From Streptosporangiaceae bacterium NEAU-GS5 (GTDB lineage Bacteria > Actinomycetota > Actinomycetes > Streptosporangiales > Streptosporangiaceae): a stretch of DNA of 64,000 nucleotides. Position 1 is the first letter of the stretch; every line of letters begins with the position of its first letter. Location of the stretch: the NCBI GenBank assembly GCA_017592665.1, contig JAGFNW010000014.1:151802-215801 (forward strand), written 5' to 3'. The notes beneath the pieces were generated by a model that was not told the DNA's origin, searched no databases, and worked only from the letters and a program-made list of their open reading frames with translations. This document shows, one piece after another, positions 59,740 through 64,000 of this stretch. A program made the translations under genes and the position numbers.

Positions 59740-62700
59740 ATGACCATGAGCAGACCGTCCTTCCGCGCCGCCCTGACCCAGCGCGTCCTTGTCGCGGACG
59801 GAGCGATGGGGACGATGCTGCAGGCCCAGGAGCCGACACTGGCCGATTTCGAGGGTCATGAGGGCTGCAACGAGGTCCTCAACGTCAGCCGCCGCGACAT
59901 CGTGGGAGCGGTCCACGACGCCTATCTCGAGGCCGGGGTCGACTGCGTCGAGACCAACACGTTCGGTGCCAATCTCGCCGCTCTCGGTGAATACGACATT
60001 GGTGCCCGTGTCTACGACCTCTCCGAGGCGGGCGCCAGGATCGCGCGCGAGCGCGCCGACGCCTGGTCCACCCCCGAGCGGCCCCGGTTCGTGCTCGGCT
60101 CGATGGGCCCCGGCACCAAACTGCCCACACTCGGGCATCTGCCCTACCGAACGCTCCGAGACGGCTATCAGAGCAACGCCGCCGGCCTGATCGCGGGCGG
60201 GGCCGACGCGCTCATCATCGAGACCTGCCAGGATCTGCTGCAGGTCAAGGCCGCCGTGATCGGCGCCAAGCGCGCGGTCGCCGATTTCGGCCTCGACGTG
60301 CCGATCATCGCCCAGGTCACCATCGAGACCAACGGCGCCATGCTGCTCGGCTCGGAGATCGGCGCCGCGCTCGCCGTGCTCGAGCCGCTCGGCGTCGACG
60401 TCATCGGCCTCAACTGCGCCACCGGCCCGGCCGAGATGAGCGAGCACCTGCGCTATCTGGCCCGCCACTCGCGGCTGCCGCTGTCGTGCATGCCCAACGC
60501 GGGCCTCCCCGAGCTGACCTCCGACGGCGCCCGCTACCCGCTCACGCCGGGCGAGCTGGCCGACGCCCACGACGTCTTCACCCGCGACTACGGCCTCGCC
60601 CTGGTCGGCGGCTGCTGCGGCACGACCCCCGAGCACCTCCGCCAGGTCGTCGACCGGATGGCCGACCGACAGCGGACCGTGCGCCGGCCGCACCCCGAGC
60701 CCGGCGCCGCGTCCCTCTACCAGCACGTGCCCTTCCGGCAGGACACCTCCTACCTGGCGATCGGGGAGCGGACCAACGCCAACGGCTCGAAGGCGTTCCG
60801 CGAGGCCATGCTCGCCGGAAACTACGAGGAATGCGTCGAGATCGCCCGGGCGCAGGCCCGCGACGGCGCGCACATGCTCGACCTCTGCGTCGACTACGTG
60901 GGCCGCGACGGCGTCCAGGACATGAAGGAGCTGGCGTTCCGCTTCGCCACGGCCTCGACGCTGCCGATCGTGCTCGACTCGACCGAGCCCCCCGTGCTGG
61001 AGGCCGGCCTGGAGATGATCGGCGGCCGGGCCGTGATCAACTCGGTCAACTACGAAGACGGCGACGGCCCCGACTCGCGCTTCCAGCGCGTCATGCGCCT
61101 GGCGCGCGAGCACGGCGCGGCCGTGGTGGCGCTCACCATCGACGAAGAGGGCCAGGCCCGCACGGCCGAGTGGAAGGTCCGCGTCGCCGTGCGGATCATC
61201 GACGACCTCGTACGCAACTGGGCCATGCGGGTCGAGGACATCATCGTCGACTGCCTGACCTTCCCTGTCGCCACGGGCCAGGAGGAGACCCGGCGCGACG
61301 GCATCGAGACCATCGAGGCCATCCGCGAGCTCAAGCGGCGCCATCCGGCCGTGCAGACCACGCTCGGCCTGTCCAACGTGTCGTTCGGCCTCAATCCGGC
61401 CGCCCGCGTGGTGCTCAACTCGGTGTTCCTCAACGAGTGCGTCAACGCCGGCCTCGACTCGGCCATCGTCCACGCCTCGAAGATCCTGCCGATGGCCCGG
61501 ATCCCCGACGAGCAGCGCCAGGTCGCCCTCGACCTGGTCTATGACCGGCGCCGCGAGGGCTACGACCCGCTGCAGCGGTTCATGGAGCTGTTCGAGGGCG
61601 TCGACTCGGCGTCCGCGGCCTCCAGCCGGGCGGCCGAGCTGGCCGCGCTGCCGCTGTGGGAGCGGCTCAAGCGGCGGATCGTCGACGGCGAGCGCAAGGG
61701 CCTCGAGGGCGACCTCGACCTCGCGCTCGAGCAGCGCCCGGCACTGGAGATCATCAACAACGTGCTGCTCGACGGCATGAAGGTGGTCGGCGAGCTGTTC
61801 GGGTCGGGGCAGATGCAGCTGCCGTTCGTCCTTCAGTCGGCCGAGGTCATGAAGACCGCGGTCGCCTACCTCGAGCCGCACATGGATCGGGTCGAAGGCG
61901 CCGGGAAGGGCCGGATCGTGCTGGCCACGGTCAAGGGCGACGTGCACGACATCGGCAAGAACCTGGTCGACATCATCTTGTCCAACAACGGCTACGAGGT
62001 GGTGAACCTCGGCATCAAGCAGCCGGTCTCGGCCATCCTCGAGGCGGCCGAGGAGAAGCAGGCCGACGTGATCGGCATGTCCGGGCTCCTGGTCAAATCC
62101 ACCGTGATCATGAAGGAGAACCTCGAGGAGATGAACTCCCGGGGGATCTCCGACCGGTTCCCGGTGCTGCTCGGCGGGGCCGCTCTCACGCGGGCGTACG
62201 TGGAGCAGGATCTGGCCGATCTGTTCCGGGGCGAGGTGCGCTACGCGCGCGACGCGTTCGAGGGCCTGCGGCTCATGGACGCCTTCATGGCGGTCAAGCG
62301 CGGGGAGGCCGGGGCCGAGCTGCCCTCGCTCCGCCAGCGCAGGGTCCGCACGGGCGCCGTGCTGCAGCGCACCCCTGTTGAGGAGCTGCCCACCCGGTCG
62401 GACGTGGCGACCGACAACCCGGTGCCGGTGGCGCCCTTCCTCGGCGACCGGATCGTCAAGGGCATCGGCCTGCAGGATTACGCCTCGTTCCTCGACGAGC
62501 GGGCCACGTTCATGGGGCAGTGGGGTCTCAAGGCCGCCCGTGGCGGCTCGGGCGCGTCGTACGAGGAGCTGGTCGAGACCGAGGGCCGGCCGCGGCTGCG
62601 GATGTGGCTCGACCGGATCCAGACCGAGGGCCTGCTGGAAGCCGCGGTGGTGTACGGCTACTTCCCGTGCGTCAGCGAAGGCGACGACCTGATCATCCTC

Positions 62701-63207
62701 GACGAGTCCGGAAATTTCCGGACCAAGTTCACCTTCCCGCGGCAGCGACGCGACCGGCACCTGTGCCTGTCCGACTTCTTCCGGCCGCGGTCGTCGGGCG
62801 AGGTCGACGTGGTGGCCTTCCAGATCGCGACCATGGGCCAGAAGATCAGCCAGGCCACGGGGGAGCTGTTCGCCAAGGACGCCTACCGCGACTACCTGGA
62901 GCTCCACGGCCTGTCGGTGCAGCTGACCGAGGCCCTGGCCGAATACTGGCACGCGCGGGTCCGGGCCGAGCTCGGCATCGGCGGCGACGAGACGCTCGAC
63001 GACATGCTCAAGGTCAACGTCCAGGGCTGCCGCTACTCGTTCGGCTATCCGGCCTGTCCCAACCTGGAGGATCAGCGCCAGCTGTTCGAACTTCTCGACC
63101 CGGAGCGCATCGGCGTGTCCCTGTCGGAGGAGTTCCAGCTCCACCCCGAGCAGGCCACCTCGGCCCTCATCACGCATCATCCCGAAGCCAGCTACTTCAA
63201 CGTGTGA
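59740..63207 (+). CDS. metH: Cobalamin-dependent methionine synthase
   Basis: A 1155-residue enzyme transferring the methyl of 5-methyltetrahydrofolate to homocysteine. Order: homocysteine-binding barrel (about 1-310; Zn Cys in GLNCATGP and GGCCGTTPEH), pterin-binding barrel (YLAIGERTNANGSKAF, VDYVGRDGVQDM), B12-binding cap and Rossmann domain (about 620-860) with DVHDIGKN placing the Co-ligand His at 736, and AdoMet reactivation domain (VNVQGCRYSFGYPACPNLED). Full length. The ATG follows TAGGCT by 7 bases without a ribosome site, and a longer in-frame extension upstream is rejected. Confidence 0.96.
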   Translation: MTMSRPSFRAALTQRVLVADGAMGTMLQAQEPTLADFEGHEGCNEVLNVSRRDIVGAVHDAYLEAGVDCVETNTFGANLAALGEYDIGARVYDLSEAGARIARERADAWSTPERPRFVLGSMGPGTKLPTLGHLPYRTLRDGYQSNAAGLIAGGADALIIETCQDLLQVKAAVIGAKRAVADFGLDVPIIAQVTIETNGAMLLGSEIGAALAVLEPLGVDVIGLNCATGPAEMSEHLRYLARHSRLPLSCMPNAGLPELTSDGARYPLTPGELADAHDVFTRDYGLALVGGCCGTTPEHLRQVVDRMADRQRTVRRPHPEPGAASLYQHVPFRQDTSYLAIGERTNANGSKAFREAMLAGNYEECVEIARAQARDGAHMLDLCVDYVGRDGVQDMKELAFRFATASTLPIVLDSTEPPVLEAGLEMIGGRAVINSVNYEDGDGPDSRFQRVMRLAREHGAAVVALTIDEEGQARTAEWKVRVAVRIIDDLVRNWAMRVEDIIVDCLTFPVATGQEETRRDGIETIEAIRELKRRHPAVQTTLGLSNVSFGLNPAARVVLNSVFLNECVNAGLDSAIVHASKILPMARIPDEQRQVALDLVYDRRREGYDPLQRFMELFEGVDSASAASSRAAELAALPLWERLKRRIVDGERKGLEGDLDLALEQRPALEIINNVLLDGMKVVGELFGSGQMQLPFVLQSAEVMKTAVAYLEPHMDRVEGAGKGRIVLATVKGDVHDIGKNLVDIILSNNGYEVVNLGIKQPVSAILEAAEEKQADVIGMSGLLVKSTVIMKENLEEMNSRGISDRFPVLLGGAALTRAYVEQDLADLFRGEVRYARDAFEGLRLMDAFMAVKRGEAGAELPSLRQRRVRTGAVLQRTPVEELPTRSDVATDNPVPVAPFLGDRIVKGIGLQDYASFLDERATFMGQWGLKAARGGSGASYEELVETEGRPRLRMWLDRIQTEGLLEAAVVYGYFPCVSEGDDLIILDESGNFRTKFTFPRQRRDRHLCLSDFFRPRSSGEVDVVAFQIATMGQKISQATGELFAKDAYRDYLELHGLSVQLTEALAEYWHARVRAELGIGGDETLDDMLKVNVQGCRYSFGYPACPNLEDQRQLFELLDPERIGVSLSEEFQLHPEQATSALITHHPEASYFNV

Positions 63208-63229
63208 TCAAGAAAGGTCGGTAAGAAGG

Positions 63230-63877
63230 ATGCGGGGGGTCCTGTTCGACATGGACGGACTGCTGGTCGACACCGAAGTCGTCTGGCTGGCCGTCGAGGA
63301 GGAGGTCGCCGGGCGTCTCGGCGGCCAGTGGAGCCAGGCCGACCAGGAGGCCCTCTACGGCGGCTCCTGGGAGCACACGGTCGACTATCTGCTGGCCCAC
63401 ACGGGCGCGAGCGTCGCGCCCGAGGTGGTAGGACAGTGGCTGCTTGATGGGATGGTGCAGCGGCTTGCGGGTGAGGTGCCGATGATGCCCGGCGCTCGTA
63501 GGCTCCTTACGGCCCTGCGCGCGGAGGGTGTCCCGCTGGGCCTGGTGACCTCGTCGCTTCGGCCCGTGGCCGACGCCGTCCTGAAGACCGTCGGCCGCGA
63601 GAACTTCGACGTCATCGTCACGGCCGACGACGTCACGCTGACCAAGCCCAATCCTGAGCCCTACCTCCTCGCGGCCCGCATTCTGGGCGTGCCCCCCAAC
63701 GAATGCGCCGTCCTCGAGGACTCGCCCAACGGCGTGGCCGCCGCCACCGCCGCCGGCTGCGCCGTCGTCGCCGTCCCCACCCTCGTCCCCATCCCACCCG
63801 CCCCCCGCCGCCTCGTCGCCCGCTCCCTGACCGAAATAACCCCCGACACCCTCCGCACCCTCGTATCCCAGCCCTAG
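63230..63877 (+). CDS. HAD superfamily phosphatase (beta-phosphoglucomutase-like)
   Basis: A 215-residue HAD subfamily IA phosphatase. Motif I FDMDGLLVDTE with nucleophile Asp, motif II LVTSSL, motif III Lys in TLTKPNPEPYL, and motif IV VLEDSPNGVAAATAAGC are all present. It follows metH by 22 bases and is probably cotranscribed. Substrate unknown; the pairing with metH is common in actinobacteria. The stop codon TAG is directly at the edge of the IS element, and codon usage in the last 40 residues is very C-rich. Confidence 0.92.
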   Translation: MRGVLFDMDGLLVDTEVVWLAVEEEVAGRLGGQWSQADQEALYGGSWEHTVDYLLAHTGASVAPEVVGQWLLDGMVQRLAGEVPMMPGARRLLTALRAEGVPLGLVTSSLRPVADAVLKTVGRENFDVIVTADDVTLTKPNPEPYLLAARILGVPPNECAVLEDSPNGVAAATAAGCAVVAVPTLVPIPPAPRRLVARSLTEITPDTLRTLVSQP

Positions 63878-64000
63878 AGCCTGTTTCAAAGCTTGGTGAG
63901 CCAGTCGTTGATGGCCGCTAGGTGGATGGTGGCCTGGTAGCGGACGGCGAGTTTGTCGTATCGGGTGGCGATGGCGCGGTGGCGTTTGAGTCGGTTGATG
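63877..64000 (-). mobile_element. Right-edge insertion sequence, IS5-type (partial)
   Basis: GAGCCTGTTTCAAAG at 63877 looks like a terminal inverted repeat of IS5-family elements, immediately followed by the 3' end of a transposase gene. The element starts exactly at the HAD gene stop (CTAG spanning 63874-63877, possible target site). The rest lies outside the window. Confidence 0.75.
63886..64000 (-). CDS. IS5-type transposase, C-terminal fragment
   Basis: Read on the minus strand the last 38 codons give NRLKRHRAIATRYDKLAVRY followed by QATIHLAAINDWLTKL and a TGA. This RxxAxRYDK..xxY tail is the typical end of DDE transposases of IS5/IS427-like elements. The remainder, including the DDE residues mostly, is beyond the window, so activity cannot be judged. 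Confidence 0.8.
   Translation of the reverse strand, partial: INRLKRHRAIATRYDKLAVRYQATIHLAAINDWLTKL

Noticed and set aside
58606..63180. Very long open frame (over 1500 codons) antisense to metH
   Set aside because: It mirrors metH codons in a GC-rich genome; there is no ribosome site, and its composition (Arg/His/Gly/Leu with no domains) is that of a shadow frame.

Overview
This is a GC-rich actinobacterial chromosome segment, most likely from a morphologically complex order such as Streptosporangiales or Streptomycetales. The signs are strong GC bias at third codon positions, frequent GTG and TTG starts, a mycothiol ligase gene (mshC), SCO1664-family and DUF3090 genes, and many genes whose start codon lies only 6-8 bases after a TANNNT -10 element, the usual sign of leaderless mRNA in this phylum. 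The species cannot be fixed from the sequence alone.

Layout. 1-7.8 kb: the tail of a TPR protein, a secreted protein, an aldo/keto reductase, then a conserved housekeeping run (uppP, histidine phosphatase, DUF3090, SCO1664 family, NRDE/TANGO2 protein, mshC). 7.8-17 kb: surface or polysaccharide genes (GT39-like membrane transferase, GNAT, LVIVD lipoprotein, two tandem BioF2/FemAB-like acyltransferases, cytochrome P450, membrane-anchored clan GH-A hydrolase, GT2). 17-21 kb: amidase with a SnoaL-like partner and a secreted GH-FnIII-CBM2 enzyme. 21-31 kb: a WD40 Ser/Thr kinase next to an unrecognised zincin-like protein, a DUF4142 lipoprotein, MarR and AraC regulators, a Cys-paired FG-GAP-like secreted protein, and a methyltransferase overlapping a class V aminotransferase. 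31.3-34.2 kb: a two-gene NLR-like module, a small membrane/helical protein followed by an NB-ARC protein with near-identical 42-residue TPRs. 34.4-42 kb: small metabolic and regulatory genes, an RTX-like secreted protein and an orphan FtsX-type permease. 42-46.5 kb: a fused flippase/membrane protein and a GT2. 46.5-48 kb: a PGRP-type amidase and a second peptide deformylase. 48.3-58 kb: an assimilatory nitrate/nitrite gene set (narK, nasA, FAD/[2Fe-2S] reductase, nirB, nirD, a HemD-like/winged-helix regulator, CbiX-like chelatase), coupled through 4-base overlaps from nasA onward. 58-63.9 kb: a TetR-like gene without a recognisable HTH, a PAC2 protein, metH and a HAD phosphatase. The right edge enters an IS5-type transposase.

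How it fits together. In Streptomyces the PAC2 gene adjoins mshC and metH is close by. Here about 51 kb of mostly accessory genes separate them, so the window looks like a conserved backbone opened by an accessory region. The nitrate genes form one pathway: import, reduction to nitrite and ammonium, siroheme supply and a dedicated regulator. The most unusual element is the NLR pair: the C-terminal tail of the small protein and the N-terminus of the NB-ARC protein carry a similar 15-residue segment, the arrangement expected for amyloid-templated NLR signalling.
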